Below, piece after piece: positions 45,906 to 58,556 of a DNA stretch of 64,000 nucleotides. Below the pieces are notes generated by a model. The model did not search any database, was not told the origin of the DNA, and was given only the letters and a program-made list of their open reading frames with translations. The translations under genes were made by a program, and so were the position numbers. The DNA is from Megalobrama amblycephala (taxonomy: Eukaryota > Chordata > Actinopteri > Cypriniformes > Xenocyprididae), in contig NC_063053.1 of NCBI RefSeq assembly GCF_018812025.1, positions 7,169,623 to 7,233,622 on the forward strand, given 5' to 3'. Numbering within the stretch: position 1 is the stretch's first letter; each line of letters opens with the position of its first letter.

Positions 45906-47155
45906 TTAAACTAAACATTTAATAGTTTTAGTTAACAATAACAAGATTGTTCTCAAGTTGATTGATCTTGTTTAAAGGATTTTTACTGAAAAACAAAATA
46001 GTAAATACTGAATAAGAATTTTTTTTTTTTCTGCACTGTATATTGTAGGGTAAAATGTAAATACAAACAAATGTTGTTGCCTGAGGTTCATACACACATA
46101 CAAACACTTCCTTATTTAATACAATAAGCTTCCTTGTGTTATGAATGTAGATGATATCATGAAACAAAAGCTCTTTAACACAAACTCATCCTTCTATAAA
46201 TGACACTAAACACACATGTGTAATCCATCTATCTTGTCTGAGTTAACAAATTCTTATCATGCAACCTTGCACAGGGTCCCAGAGGGATTAGATAGCAATA
46301 TATGCTCTTTGGCCCATCTATTTCTCCAGGTTGTCCATTTCTCACCACATTTAAAGCTTTCTGAAGGGTGCTTTTGCTTCATTTCTGTTGTTTTTTCCTA
46401 AGATCTTCTCATATGTAAGTCAAGAAGCCATTACACTCGAGTCTGTGATCATTTCAGATGGCTGCACATCGTTGCATGTTTATACATATGTCAGATCCTG
46501 TGTTTGACAGCAGTAACATAGCAATGTCACCATAGCTTTGATCTCGCACAGCTCCCCATCTGTTACAGAGATTATGCGCTGAGGGAGAAAAAGCTGACAT
46601 CAATGTTTCATGCCTTCAGCTGAGCTGCATCATGCATCCTGTATGTCTCTGAAGTTTCATCAGTGGTGCTCCTACATTCATGTAGTTAAGACACGGACTC
46701 TTGTCCTGTAATGCCTACTAGAGCAGTCCGTTTTAGCCTTTGGCCCTTGAGTGGCTCACTCTCTCAAACACACATGCATAAAAACGCACGTGTTCCTGCT
46801 GCCCTGCTCTGTCAGGGAAACTTAAGGCCTCCCTTAGGGCACTCAGGCTGATGACTTCATTGGCCTTGTTTGTTTTCTGCCCTTGGGGCTGAAGCGGAGA
46901 GGGAAGAGAGCGCTGGCTCATCCTGACACTCCAGCACAGGAAACAGTCTAGTCCGGGCTGGAAACAGACGCTGAAAGAGCCCTTTGGAAGTGGCATTCCT
47001 CTGCTGTCTGCCTTTCCAAACATCTGGTTTCATGTGGGTAAGCGTACTGTCACCCTCTGTGCCATCACAACACTGGAAGTGTAAATGCCTCTTTTATATG
47101 GAAGCCAAAAAAAGGTTCTCAAAAACATGACAAATAAGGCCCATTCACACAAGTG
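45906..47155. other. unassigned stretch
   Basis: About 1.25 kb, no recognised repeat. The 96-codon minus frame at 46733-47023 lies in a slightly GC-richer part but resembles no known protein. Confidence 0.4.
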
Positions 47156-47159
47156 AAAC

Positions 47160-47405
47160 GAAACATCTTTAGTGAATACCTCCAGATTCCCCAGATCTCA
47201 ATCTATTTGAGCATCTGTGGGATGTGCTGGACCAACAAGATCGATCTACATCAACCTACAGGGTCTGCTGCTAACATCTTGGTGCCAGATACCACAGAAC
47301 ATCTTCAGCGGTCTAGTAGAGTCATTATTTGGCGAGTTGGTGCTGGTTTGGCAGCATGCGTAGGACCAACAGCATATTAGGCAGGTGGTCATAATGTTTT
47401 GGCTC
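47160..47405 (+). pseudogene. mariner/Tc1-type transposase, C-terminal fragment
   Basis: The DNA reads 'ccagattccccagatctcaa' then 'catctgtgggatgtgctgga', coding for PDSPDLNLFEHLWDVLDQQ in pieces. This is the region holding the third catalytic residue in Tc1/mariner transposases (pattern SPDLNPIEHLW). It ends with 'attaggcaggtggtcataat' followed by 'gttttggctcat', the known 3' end of this fish element. The 5' three quarters are missing and a short internal deletion is likely near 47250. It differs from both other Tc1 families in the window. Confidence 0.75.
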
Positions 47406-47475
47406 ATATTGCTTTATGTGAGTATATTGTATGTACTCAAGTACTGTAAAGTTGCAGGTACTATATATCACTGAG

Positions 47476-47740
47476 CGATAATTCAGTTTACATTTTTTGA
47501 TGATGTAGCATTCAGCCGTAGATCACTGACATGCTACGCAATATCGCGTTCATTATCGCAGATGAATCGCATTCGATGATGAACGTGATATTGCGTGGCT
47601 TGTCAGTGAACTACGGCTCTGTCTATTAAATGCCGCTCCATTTGAAAGCAGGTGATGGCGATTTAGCGGTAATCAGGGAAACGGCTTTACTGACAAAATG
47701 CGTGTGACAATCGCATGCGATATATCACCCAGCCCTACGA
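47476..47740. mobile_element. hAT-like MITE remnant, 'gcgatatatcacccagccct' family
   Basis: Ends 'tcgcatgcgatatatcaccc' then 'agccctac', the complement of the 'gggctgg.tgatata' start common in fish hAT MITEs. Inside, 'cgcaatatcgcgttcattat' pairs with 'gatgaacgtgatattgcg'. The left terminus is decayed. Confidence 0.6.
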
Positions 47741-48745
47741 GATGCAAAAGCTATTATCTTATTGGTCAGAGAGTTTTATTCACCAGACAAATTATTTTTG
47801 TTTGCAGTGTTTTGTTTGTAGAATCTATTCAGAGGAATGCATTGTTTTGAATATTCACAGCATATTTTTGTTAATAAAGAATATATTTTAATGAAAGCTA
47901 ATACACGTTTTTGTTTTAATTTCTTTTTTAGTTTGTTTACCTTAAACATGTTTGAAAAATGAGTGTTAATAACATGCACTCATGCTGTTTGTGTCTTTGT
48001 GTTTACGGACTGAATGTTTGGATTCCATTTTTTTTCTACATTGTCTGCACAGTGTGTTTCATCATGGTCCAATGGCAGTCATTTTTCAGGAGTACGCCCA
48101 CAGGGACTCGGTTGAGGATTTACTGAGGTTATGTGTTATATATTGCTTTTACAGTTATTTGAAAAAGCTTATATTTTCCTCCCCATTGAGTTTGTGGGAT
48201 AAAATCTCTGTAATGTACTGTAATCTTGTTTCAGTTTTGGCTGCTGTGTGGTTCCGCTTTCTGGTAGGAGGATGTGATGCTTATTTGGCTCTTAGAGGCA
48301 CTTGGATCTAGAATGTGTTATTCAGTCGAAGACTAAGGTCACTAAGCGAGAGGTCTGATAGACTGCATTTTAAATAAAATGTCTAATTATAAGATACTTG
48401 CCTGCCAAAACTGCCAAATTGTGGTCACTCCAATCAAATGTCCATTAATACTGTGAACTGAGTCAGTTGGGCGGTTATGAAGTCTTGGACGACTCATTAA
48501 ATTAAAAGTTGATTATACTGTACAAGGCTATGATTGTTCAGTTTTGGAAGGAAAAACTAGAATAACAAACCCACTGTAGTACTGTACAAAGCCCAAACAA
48601 CTGAGAGCCCAGTTAAAATCAGCAGTCCTGTCCTATCTGTTCTTCCACTTTGTGCCTAGACAAATACTTCTCATTTTCTGCTCTAGATGAGAAATCAAGA
48701 CTAAGACTAATGCCTGCTCTTAATGTCCTCTCTGGTGTGATCTCG
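47741..48745. other. unassigned stretch
   Basis: About 1 kb with no recognised repeat. The 109-codon plus frame at 47982-48311 has a hydrophobic, Cys-rich composition but no recognisable motif. Confidence 0.4.
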
Positions 48746-48753
48746 GTGGAAAC

Positions 48754-49416
48754 TAGAGCTGCACGATTAATTGTTAAAAGATCGCAATCTCAATTCAAAA
48801 ACACACGTGATCTTATACCTAATTGACAACGATTTGGCTATGTCTATTAAATCTTTGACAAGTACGATCATATGGAACATTAAAATCTGCATTGGTGCCG
48901 CCGCTGATCCATAGAGAGCAGTTGTCATGTATAGTTATGAAACAGCTTCACAAACAGACTTTTCAACCACACAGTATCATTATTTCTGTTACAATATTTC
49001 AAAATAAATGAGGAAAAAGTTTATAGTTCAGATATAAACACTGATGTCTATGGTAGTGATCAAATTGGAGCAAATCCCCTTTTGAAAGTAAACTGACGCT
49101 TCAAACAAAGATGTCAATTACATCGTTATACCAATAGGTGGCGACAAGCGACTGTTAAAATGTATTTGTCATTGAATCATTCAAGAGATTCATTCAAAAA
49201 CACTGGTTCATCCAATACATTCAAATCGATTTAAAAAAAAAACTAATTAATTAAATTCTTTATAAAGAATGCAGTATTTTACATTTTGTCAGAACCTCTA
49301 GTAAATTAAACTTTTTTTGTTGATGTTGTTGTTTTTAGTTGTCTATTCAGAATCGTGGGAAAATTGTGATGTCTATTTTATGTGATTGTCAATTTATCCA
49401 GAATCGTGCAGCTCTA
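48754..49416. mobile_element. hAT-like MITE, 'tagagctgcacgatta' family
   Basis: Ends 'tagagctgcacgattaattg' and 'ccagaatcgtgcagctcta'. Flanks 'gtggaaac' (48746-48753) and 'atggaaac' (49417-49424) match at 7 of 8 positions. Non-coding. Confidence 0.85.
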
Positions 49417-49677
49417 ATGGAAACCAAGGGTGATCCAGAAAGAGAATATGAATAAAAGTGTTTTATTATTGTACGCTTAAAGAGTGAAAAACAATTTGGT
49501 GTAGGATTTACTTTCCCCTAAAAATGCTAGTAAATTTCATAATTACAAAAAATGGTAAGTAACACATTGAATTAGATGTGAAATTTTGAAGAAAGACTCA
49601 AATAGCATTTTCTTTGAAAGTGTACTCCAATGATCTTTCTTTTATTTGCAACTTTGAAAAAGCATTTAATCTAATTA

Positions 49678-51043
49678 CAAACCCGATTCCAAAAATTTGG
49701 GACACTGTACAAATTGTGAATAAAAAAGGAATGCAATAATTTACAAATCTCATAAACTTATATTTTATTCACAATAGAATATAGATAACATATCAAATGT
49801 TGAAAGTGAGACATTTTGAAATGTCATGCCAAATATTGGCTCATTTTGGATTTCATGAGAGCTACACATTTCAAAAAAGTTGGGACAGGTAGCAATAAGA
49901 GGCCGGAAAAGGTAAATGTACATATAAGGAACAGCTGGAGGACCAATTTGCAACTTATTAGGTCAATTGGCAACATGATTGGGTATAAAAAGAGCCTCTC
50001 AGAGTGGCAGTGTCTCTCAGAAGTCAAGATGGGCAGAGGATCACCAATTCCCCCAATTCTGCGGCGAAAAATAGTGGAGCAATATCAGAAAGGAGTTTCT
50101 CAGAGAAAAATTGCAAATAGTTTGAAGTTATGCCGGCTAAAACTCTATAGGTCAAAAAAGAAGCCATATCTAAACATGATCCAGAAGCGCAGGCGTTTTC
50201 TCTGGGCCAAGGCTCATTTAAAATGAACTGTGGCAAAGTGGAAAACTGTTCTGTGGTCAGACGAATCAAAATTTGAAGTTCTTTTTGGAAAACTGGGACG
50301 CCATGTCATCCGGACTAAAGAGGACAAGGACAACCCAAGTTGTTATCAGCGCTCAGTTTAGAAGCCTGCATCTTTGATGGTATGGGGTTGCATGAGTGCG
50401 TGTGGCATGGGCAGCTTACACATCTGGAAAGGCACCATCAATGCTGAAAGGTATATCCAAGTTCTAGAACAACATATGCTCCCATCCAGACGTCGTCTCT
50501 TTCAGGGAAGACCTTGCATTTTCCAACATGACAATGCCAGACCACATACTGCATCAATTACAACATCATGGCTGCGTAGAAGAAGGATCCGGGTACTGAA
50601 ATGGCCAGCCTGCAGTCCAGATCTTTCACCCATAGAAAACATTTGGCGCATCATAAAGAGGAAGATGCGACAAAGAAGACCTAAGACAGTTGAGCAACTA
50701 GAAGCCTGTATTAGACAAGAATGGGACAACATTCTTATTCCTAAACTTGAGCAACTTGTCTCCTCAGTCCCCAGACATTTGCAGACTGTTATAAAAAGAA
50801 GAGGGGATGCCACACAGTGGTAAAAATGGCCTTGTCCCAACTTTTTTGAGATGTGTTGATGCCATGAAATTTAAAAGCAACTTATTTTTCCCTTAAAATT
50901 ATTCATTTTCTCAGTTTAAACATTTGATATGTCATCTATGTTGTATTCTGAATAAAATATTGAAACTTGAAACTTACACATCATTGCATTCTGTTTTTAT
51001 TCACAATTTGTACAGTGTCCCAACTTTTTTGGAATCGGGTTTG
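49678..51043 (+). mobile_element. Tc1/mariner element, copy C (full ends, defective)
   Basis: TA flanks at 49676-49677 and 51044-51045. Complete terminal repeats 'caaacccgattccaaaaa' and 'ttttggaatcgggtttg'. A 5' leader and the transposase N-terminus are present, but an internal segment of the DNA-binding region is deleted at about 50130 ('gtttgaagttatgccggcta'), and two stops break the frame. Length 1366 bp. Confidence 0.94.
50029..50823 (+). pseudogene. Tc1-like transposase with N-terminal helix-turn-helix (copy C)
   Basis: The ATG at 50029 starts MGRGSPIPPILRRKIVEQYQ, then KGVSQRKIANSLKL, the N-terminal helix-turn-helix that binds the terminal repeats; this is the only copy in the window that keeps it and shows where the native start lies. 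At about 50130 the frame jumps from NSLKL to CRLKLYRSKKK, so roughly 65 residues of the second DNA-binding region are missing. TGA at 50224-50226 replaces the Trp codon of copy B, and TAG at 50359-50361 replaces a Gln codon of copy A. The catalytic part from 50374 keeps FQHDNARPHTA and SPDLSPIENIW at DD34E spacing and ends GDATQW. Family certain; cannot make a working enzyme. Confidence 0.93.
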
Positions 51044-51045
51044 TA

Positions 51046-52350
51046 GAAATTGACTGTTTTTTCTAATATGTGTGTTTGCCTTATACTTTTTGCTTATTAC
51101 GCTACCATGCTGTGAGCAATGGCAAGTTGAAATCAACTGTGGGTCGGGTTTCCTGTGAATTTCATGGGAGTACTAGTCCAATAATTTGGCATTTTAAACC
51201 CAATTTTAATGGGCCAACTCAAGAATGAGATGCTAAACAGTGTGGCTGATTTGACTTCTGGTTCAGATGTCACATTATAAGGTCATGTTGAGCATTATGT
51301 TATATACAGTATTCTGTTGTATAATGCACATTTTGGTAAAAAAGTAGAAGGCCATCCAGGTATTCTGTGCATACAGAGAATGTGTGAACTGTTTATATAT
51401 GTACTGCAGTCTGCAGGCTGTCCTCACCTGTCCCTCTTTGTTTCTGTGACTCAGCAAATTGTATTCCAGACTTCGGTTTTAGCAAACTATTAAATGGCTG
51501 TGCAAATATCAAATAAAAGATAACTGTGATGGGTTTGGACCTGTTTGCTCACTCCCTCTGCCTTTCAGCAAATTGAGTTGAGAAAAAGAAGGAATTGGAG
51601 AGTGCTGGATGGAGAGAGTAAGAATGGGGAGGCAGATGGAATTTGTGAGAAATTCATCCTAGGGTTATGCGACAGTCAGAGACGCTGTGAGAAACTGCTC
51701 TCTTATGAGTTTTTTTTAAAAAAACATTTTTGAGTTTTTCTGCCTCATCAAGAATGATGTTGAAGGCTAACTGAAGAATTTCTGGAGTAGTGTAGAGGGA
51801 AAAAATCCTCCTAGACCCTTTATACTTTTTCCACACAGTTGTTTTAAAACTTTATTTGCTTTCTCATGTCCTTCCTTTAGACCTTTCAGGAGAAACCTTC
51901 TTACAGTGGAGTTGGCCCTTATTTGGCCTTTTGTCACATGATGGTATGATGCAGCTAGTATTAATTAAACTTTACTACCACTAATAAAACCAATCTGTAC
52001 TGAGATCCCTCTACATTTATAGTCTCTCATTCCCAGCTGTGCTCCCTCTGGTGGTCTGAGGCTGAACTGCTATTTTTACTACTACTTCAGAAACTGAATC
52101 CTTTGGAAGATTTAGCTGTGCTGACTGAGTAATTGTCAAAATACTATTTGTTGGAATTTGAACTTACCTGATAATTATATTATTACTATATTACATTTTA
52201 AATAATGTTTTAAAAATTATATATTTTCAAATAATCCCTTTGCAGGGATCGTGCATTAAATTTACTTTAATGAGCAAAGTCTTTGTCTTTTCTGGTTTAT
52301 TAAGCTTATTTTTTAGTACAATTAAATGTGAAAACTATATTTTGTTTCAG
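51046..52350. other. unassigned stretch
   Basis: About 1.3 kb with no recognised gene or repeat. Confidence 0.4.
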
Positions 52351-52353
52351 CCA

Positions 52354-52720
52354 GGGTTATTATGTTTAACTAAAAGTAAGTATAAAAAAACTTTTTTCGT
52401 TATGTAAAATAAAATAAACCAACTGAAATATAATAAAATAAAATATAAAACAGCAACAAAAAAGCAAGGCAAAATTTCACATTTTAATTTAGTTTAACTT
52501 GATTTACTGAAATAACAAAAACTAAAATTGAAATAAAAATAATAAAAACTTTATAGACCAAAAAATAATAAAACTTAACAAATTAAAATGAAAAAACAAA
52601 AAATAATAATATTAATAAAAACTATAATTTTATCTCAATGATACTAAAATAATGGGTAAATGCTTTGATTTGTAACTAAAATTTTGACATCGTACAAATA
52701 CATAAAACAAAAGCATATTT
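52354..52720. repeat. A-rich repeat related to the hAT-like element at 23393
   Basis: 'ccagggttattatgtttaac' then 'taaaactaaaattgaaat' style text is the complement-like, A-rich counterpart of the T-rich left part of the 23393-25226 element. Only one end is preserved. Confidence 0.5.
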
Positions 52721-53890
52721 TCTTATACTTTATAGTATGATTATATTATATTTGACAATATAATAATTTGTAAACATCAATAATATTAATGTTTTCTGTT
52801 CTTTTGTGTCCTGTTCTCTTGTCTAGGTATTTGCCTTTTGCTGTTTGTAAAAATGAGCACTTCAAGATGCATAAAACATAATCACTTAGCGGTTTTTTTT
52901 TTTCTCTTGCTGTTACATATTTGATCTGTACCATCCTTTCACAGTCTCTTAACTCACATTGCGAATGCTGAACCGTGTCCTCTCTGGGGTTGCTCTAGCT
53001 CAAGTGTTGTCTGCCACCAAATCAAACTGAAAAAGGCATAAATTATCATCATCATATTGTGCTTGCACAATAAACATAGTGGAAACTGGGACAGTCAGCA
53101 GAGCATTAGGACAACAAAGCTGCTTTTGCTTTCCTGGAAAACAATGCTGACAGAAAATGGAGAGATTTACTGCTTTTACTTATCAAACAGGATAAAGGGT
53201 TAGAATTGCATTACGAATTACTGAGATATTTTTATTCTAGTTGTTTTGAGACTACAAATAGTTCTGAGTGAACAGGACTGACATGAGAAATCTCTCGGTT
53301 GGTGTTATAAGACTCTGTTATGTAACTCTCTCTCAGGCAGCTGCGTCCTTCATGCTTAAATCGCAGTTGTCTTGGGACTTAATGTGAGGCGTCTCTGCAG
53401 TGATGATGTTGAATATGAAAGGACTGAGAGAGTTATGCTGGTGGATGCTTCCATGTTCACAATACTACACCCAGTCCATTAGGAAGGGTAACAGCAGATG
53501 AACAGCAGTGAGAAAAAGTGTGTGCAGTTGTCAGGATCCTGACATTGAGAGTCATGTTGGAGGTTTGTAAGCATCTTAAACATAGAAACGGCAGATGTGC
53601 GCTTGAGCGATGAGCATCACTCACATCAGAGCTGAGCTCTCGTGTCCTTGAGTCGTCTCTGAGATGATTGAAGACGCCGTGTGACTTTGACATCACTGCG
53701 CTGCTGTTAGACCATTACACCCGCCTAATGACAGCGTCGTGGAGATTAACGACATTAATCAGCTGCAGAGGGGCGTTTGGCTACTGACACAGACGATCTA
53801 AAGTACGTCTGTGGAAAAGAGTACAGCTTGCTGCTGTCATACTCCAGAGTTTCAGTTGAGAAATGTACATTTTTTCACCCTTTAAAAAAG
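52721..53890. other. unassigned stretch
   Basis: About 1.2 kb. The part 53640-53830 is richer in unique, mixed-composition sequence ('cattaatcagctgcagaggg') and has no repeat features. Whether it is conserved cannot be judged here. Confidence 0.35.
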
Positions 53891-53892
53891 CT

Positions 53893-54105
53893 TTAAAGGG
53901 TTAGTTCACCCAAAAATGAAATTACTCACCCTCATGTCGTACCAAACCCATAAGACCTTTGTTCATCTTCGGAACTCAAATTCAAATATTTTTGATGAAA
54001 TCCGAGCAATAATCCATATAAAGCAACACAATTACCACATTCAAGGTCCAGAAAAGTAGTAAAGACATGGTTAAAATAGTATAATGTGACTACAGTGGTT
54101 CAACG
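53893..54105. mobile_element. family P MITE, left arm only
   Basis: TTAA at 53893-53896, then 'agggttagttcacccaaaaa', 'cataagacctttgttcatct' and 'ccagaaaagtagtaaagaca'. The right arm is missing; a family Q element begins immediately at 54106. Confidence 0.8.
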
Positions 54106-54600
54106 TTAAAGGATTAGTTCACTTTCGAATTAAAATTTCCTGATAATTTACTCACCCCCATGTCATCCAAGATGTTCATGTCATTCTCTCTTCAGTCGAA
54201 AAGAAATGAAATTTTTTGATGAAAACATTCCAGGATTTTTCTCCATATAGTGGACAACAAGTATACAATAAGTATATAACAGTTAGTTCAAGCTTTGACC
54301 TGTGGAGGGCAGTAATACACTTAGCAGTGTCTACACTGCCGGAATTCTAATAGAGAAGAAGAAGAAGAGAGCTAGTTCAAGATGAGCATTTATGGTTAAA
54401 AGTATATAATTTTTAATTTTTTTTTAGAAAATGAGCGATGGTTTCTCCCCTTATTCCTTGTCTGGGATCGCGTAGAACGCTTTGAAGCTGCACTGAAACT
54501 GTAATTTTGACTTTTGACCGTTTGGAGGCCATTGAAGTCCACTATATGGAGAAAAATCCTGGAATGTTTTCATCAAAAACCTTAATTTCTTATAAAAAGA
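54106..54600. mobile_element. foldback MITE, family Q
   Basis: TTAA at 54106-54109, then 'aggattagttcactttcgaa'. Left arm to about 54260 ('cattccaggatttttctcca') pairs with 54540-54580 ('tggagaaaaatcctggaatg'). The centre contains an unrelated 'aagaagaagaagaag' run and extra sequence. The right outer end is decayed. A half copy is at 5160-5443. Confidence 0.75.
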
Positions 54601-55529
54601 AGCATTTATTAAGTATATAAAATGCGTCAAAACTCCTAGAAACAACAAGCATATCGCTGAGAAAAAAAGAAGAAAAAAAAAATTGCTGAGAACACTGCAG
54701 TGTGCACAGTCTCGAGCCTTTGATAGCGTTTGCGAACGCTATGAGTGCATAAACCATTCAATGTGCGCATGCAAAGCGCCTTCAGTCTACATTGCTCTTT
54801 GCTGTTAGAAAAACTGTTAGAAAAACTGTGCTGCACGTGTACACGCGTTCTGTGCTGATGATTACAGCGTCACGGCAGTGTACACCTACTCTAGTGTACG
54901 TGTAAAAAAATGAAGTAATATTCACCCTAATTTTGAACGCAAACTATAATAAAAATACATTTACATGTAGCATGATGCGGGCCACAAATTTAATGCTGAT
55001 GGGCCTGTTGAGTACCCCTGGTTTAAATGAATAAACAAATCACCCATGTGATTTCCATGCTCCACTTTTAAGTTATGTGTCGCCTAGCCACAACCTACAG
55101 ATCCCAGCATAAATGGTGATACATTATAATATTTGTTATTAAAGTATCAACAACATTCAGAAACAAAAGCAAGTACAGGCAGTGCTGCGTGCATGATTGG
55201 CATGGCAGAATGTGCGCAACAAGCGCTTCCTTTATAATCACTAAAAAGATGAAAGTTTGTCTCGATCTCACAACGCTTCAATGATTGCACAATGATTATT
55301 TAATAATATTGTCTACACTTTGTTTTAATCGGAGGATTTGCCAGCATGCAAAGCATTCAGCACTGAACAAAAACTGGGTTTTGAGCGGTGAGTGGATCCC
55401 AACATCTCATTGCGTTCCAGAAATCAACAGATTTGTCTGTGATTGGCTACAACGCTGCGAAAACATGTTATTAGAAACTCTGCCTATGCTTGAGCCCGTA
55501 AAGCATTTTTGATTGATCTTAGTTGTTCT
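54601..55529. other. unassigned stretch
   Basis: About 930 bases, no gene recognised. 'gtctgtgattggctacaa' at about 55434 is shared with the repeat at 38126-38400. Confidence 0.4.
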
Positions 55530-55533
55530 TTAA

Positions 55534-57954
55534 AGGTGCCCTAGAATTAAAAATTGAATTTATCTTGGCATAGTTGAATAACAAGAGTTCAGTACATGGA
55601 AATGACATACAGTGAGTCTCAAACATCATTGTTTCCTCCTTCTTATATAAATCTCATTTGTTTAAAAGACCTCTGAAGAACAGGCGAATCTCAACATAAC
55701 ACCGACTGTTATGTAACAGTCGGGATCATTAATATGTACGCCCCCAATATTTGCATATGCCAGCCATTCAAAACATTACACAAGCCAGTATTAACGTCTG
55801 GATCTGTTAGGGCTGGACAATAATTCAATATCAATATATATCGCGATATATTTTTTTTCGATAACGGTGATATGATTTTTAAACACATTTCCGGTATTTC
55901 GATATATACATTACAGCATCTTGAGGCGCAGCTGTTAGAAAGAGCAGAACGCGATTGGCTATTTGCGTGATGACGTAACGTTACACCACAGAGACATGCA
56001 GCCACCAGCCAGTGCTCAGCAGTTGTACGCTAAGATCAAACGCGAACGCGGCAAGTTTTACAAAATGAGTGCACCTGATGCAAACGCGACGGAACAAGCT
56101 TCCACAACTTGATGAAAGTATGTGTACATAACTACACCGTGCTGGTTAATGTTTGGTGCAGGAGAATGTGTGAAATAAAAACTTTAAACACGGATACTTT
56201 ATTCTGTATGAGCTATGTGTCACGTGGCTAGTGTTATTAAACTCATCGCGGAGCTCCGCGCTGAAACCGAGCATATGCGCGCTCCGCCTGTATATCATAA
56301 AAACAATCGTATTTTTCATGTGTTCGTATTCAAACTCCAGTTCTGATCGCATCGCGAGCAAAATACAAACACACGTGCTGTGCTGAGGTAAACAGCCTAC
56401 GGCTTGGGTATTTGAACGCAGCTAGAGCAGGCAGAGGTGAATGAGCAGCACTTTTGTGTTATTTGAATTCTCCGCTGTAATGCGAGAGAATGTGAACATA
56501 TTTTCCATTTGGGCTGGTAGATTACAGCAAAACAATCCACTTCCGAGAGAAGTGATGCTTCCTCATTCATAATACTGCAATTATAATCTTATGCATACTA
56601 CAGCGCAGTGATTGGATTAAATGAGCTTTATGTCATGAATATATATGTCGAGATTCGCTCGAACCGGTCTATGTCAGCATGTTCGACCATGCCCATACTT
56701 GGGCCGAAAGTACACGATTACGTCAGATTTTGTGACGTTGCTCCGACTCAGCTTTTCAAACAGGAAGACAGAAATCGCTATGAAAAATGCAAAAATAACT
56801 ATTTTTCACTTATGAATAACATTGAGTAGGCTACCTTTAGTGTTTTCAATGATGTGCAGCCTATACATATCTGTTTACATCTCAAAAAAAGTGTTTTGGG
56901 GTTTCATGACCCTTTAAGAATAATAAAATCAGCCTACGTTATAGTTTAATGTTAAAAATGTTAATATTACTAAAGTGAGTGAGTCTTATGTTTATTTTTA
57001 TGTTTGTATGAAGGCTAAATACAAATAAAAGCTGAACATAAATTTATTTGTACAGTTTTTATTTCTAAAATCCTATATAGTTTTATAGGAAGAGATTTCA
57101 TAGATTTGGCAAATTAATTTTTCAGACGTTTGTAGGTACAGATATCCGTTGTGGCCGTTCTTGGCAGTTTTTCTGAGGCTATTATATAGTTCATATCGAT
57201 ATCGGAATTATATCGTATCGACCGAAATTAAGAATTATATCGTGATATAAATTTTGGCCATATCGTCCAGCCCTAGGATCTGTGCACTGCTGAATAATCA
57301 GACTAGGTAAGAAAGCAAGGACAACAGCGAAAAATGGCAGATGGTGCAATAATAACTGATATGATCCATGATATCATGATATTTTTAGTGATATTTGTAA
57401 ATTGTCTTTCTAAATGTTTCGTTAGCATGTTGCTAATGTACTGTTAAATGTGGTTAAAGTTACCATTGTTTCTTACTGTATTCATGGAGACAAGAGCCGT
57501 CGCTATTTTCATTTTTAAACACTTGCAGTCTGTATAATTCATAAACACAACTTCATTCTTTATAAATCTCTCCAACAGTGTGTAATGTTAGTTTTAGCCA
57601 CGGAGCACTATCAAACTCATTCAGAATCAAATGTAAACATCCAAATAAATACCATACTCATGCGATTAGACATGTTGCACGACGAACACTTGTAAAGATC
57701 CATTTTGAGGGTTATATTAGCTGTGTGAACTTTATGCTGTTAAAGGCAAGTGCGAGCTCAGTTGGCGGGGAGCGTGAGGAATTAAAGGGGCCACAGCCTG
57801 AATCGGCGCATAGTTAATGATGCCCCAAAATAGGCAGTTAAAAAATGTATTTAAAAAAATCTAAGGGGTATTTTGAGCTGAAACTTCACAGACACATTCA
57901 GGGGACACCTTAGACTTACATTACATCTTGTAAAAAAAACGTTTGATGGCACCT
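55534..57954 (-). mobile_element. TTAA-flanked DNA element, 'AGGTGCC' family (copy 3), split by a hAT
   Basis: TTAA at 55530-55533 and 57955-57958. It is in reverse orientation to copies 1 and 2: the end 'aggtgccctagaattaaaaa' is on the left, and 'gtgaagtttcagctc' is read as its complement near 57880. The insertion at 55808-57275 accounts for about 1.5 kb of its length. Confidence 0.88.
55808..57275. mobile_element. hAT-like element inside the TTAA element
   Basis: Exact 8-bp flanks 'ggatctgt' (55800-55807 and 57276-57283). Ends 'tagggctggacaataattca' and 'ggccatatcgtccagcccta'. Subterminal 'atatcgcgatata' and 'tatcgtgatata' are inverted. The inside (about 55920-57100) has a different, more GC-balanced texture with no recognised transposase. 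Confidence 0.9.
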
Positions 57955-57958
57955 TTAA

Positions 57959-58556
57959 AAACAACAACATTTTTATAGCCCATTTAAAGTGTTTATTACA
58001 AACAAATTATTGATAGAAAATGAATAAATGTAACTGAACAAAAATTTGCGTTGCATTTACTGTCCTGTAAAAACAGCACCCCCACTTCCCGCGCCTATGT
58101 CCTCATGTCACACTGTGGGATCTCAGCTGTCCTATACGTCAGACTGTACAACAGTCAAGACGCGTTAAAAACGGACTTGTGCTTGAAAACTTGTCCGGAG
58201 TTTTACATCATCAACCCACACACATTCGGTGACAGTGAACTGTATGACACGCGGGACTGAAATAGTGGCTAACAAAGAAATCTCTAGCGTTAATTTTGTT
58301 CATGGCTTATCTTGAAAAACGAAGACAATTTGACGTTTGTCACAGGAGAAGTCACACTGCAAGACTGCTGCAAATCTTCTGACACCGCCAATTAAAATTT
58401 GATCGCAACGGTCATTAATCGGCTGTCGGTGAACATATCAAACTAGCGATTAAAGACTACAGATTTTTCCCTAGGATTATAGGAATCTTTTAGGACTCTC
58501 AAAATTTGTCTCAGACGACCAAATCGTGGCCAAAATCGCACAGTGTTCACCCGCCT
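57959..58556. repeat. probable decayed MITE
   Basis: The right part ends 'cacagtgttcacccgcctta', the complement of the 'aaggcgggtgaacactgtg' start that I recognise from fish MITEs. The left end is not found. The 69-codon frame at 58051-58260 is unrecognised. Confidence 0.35.
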
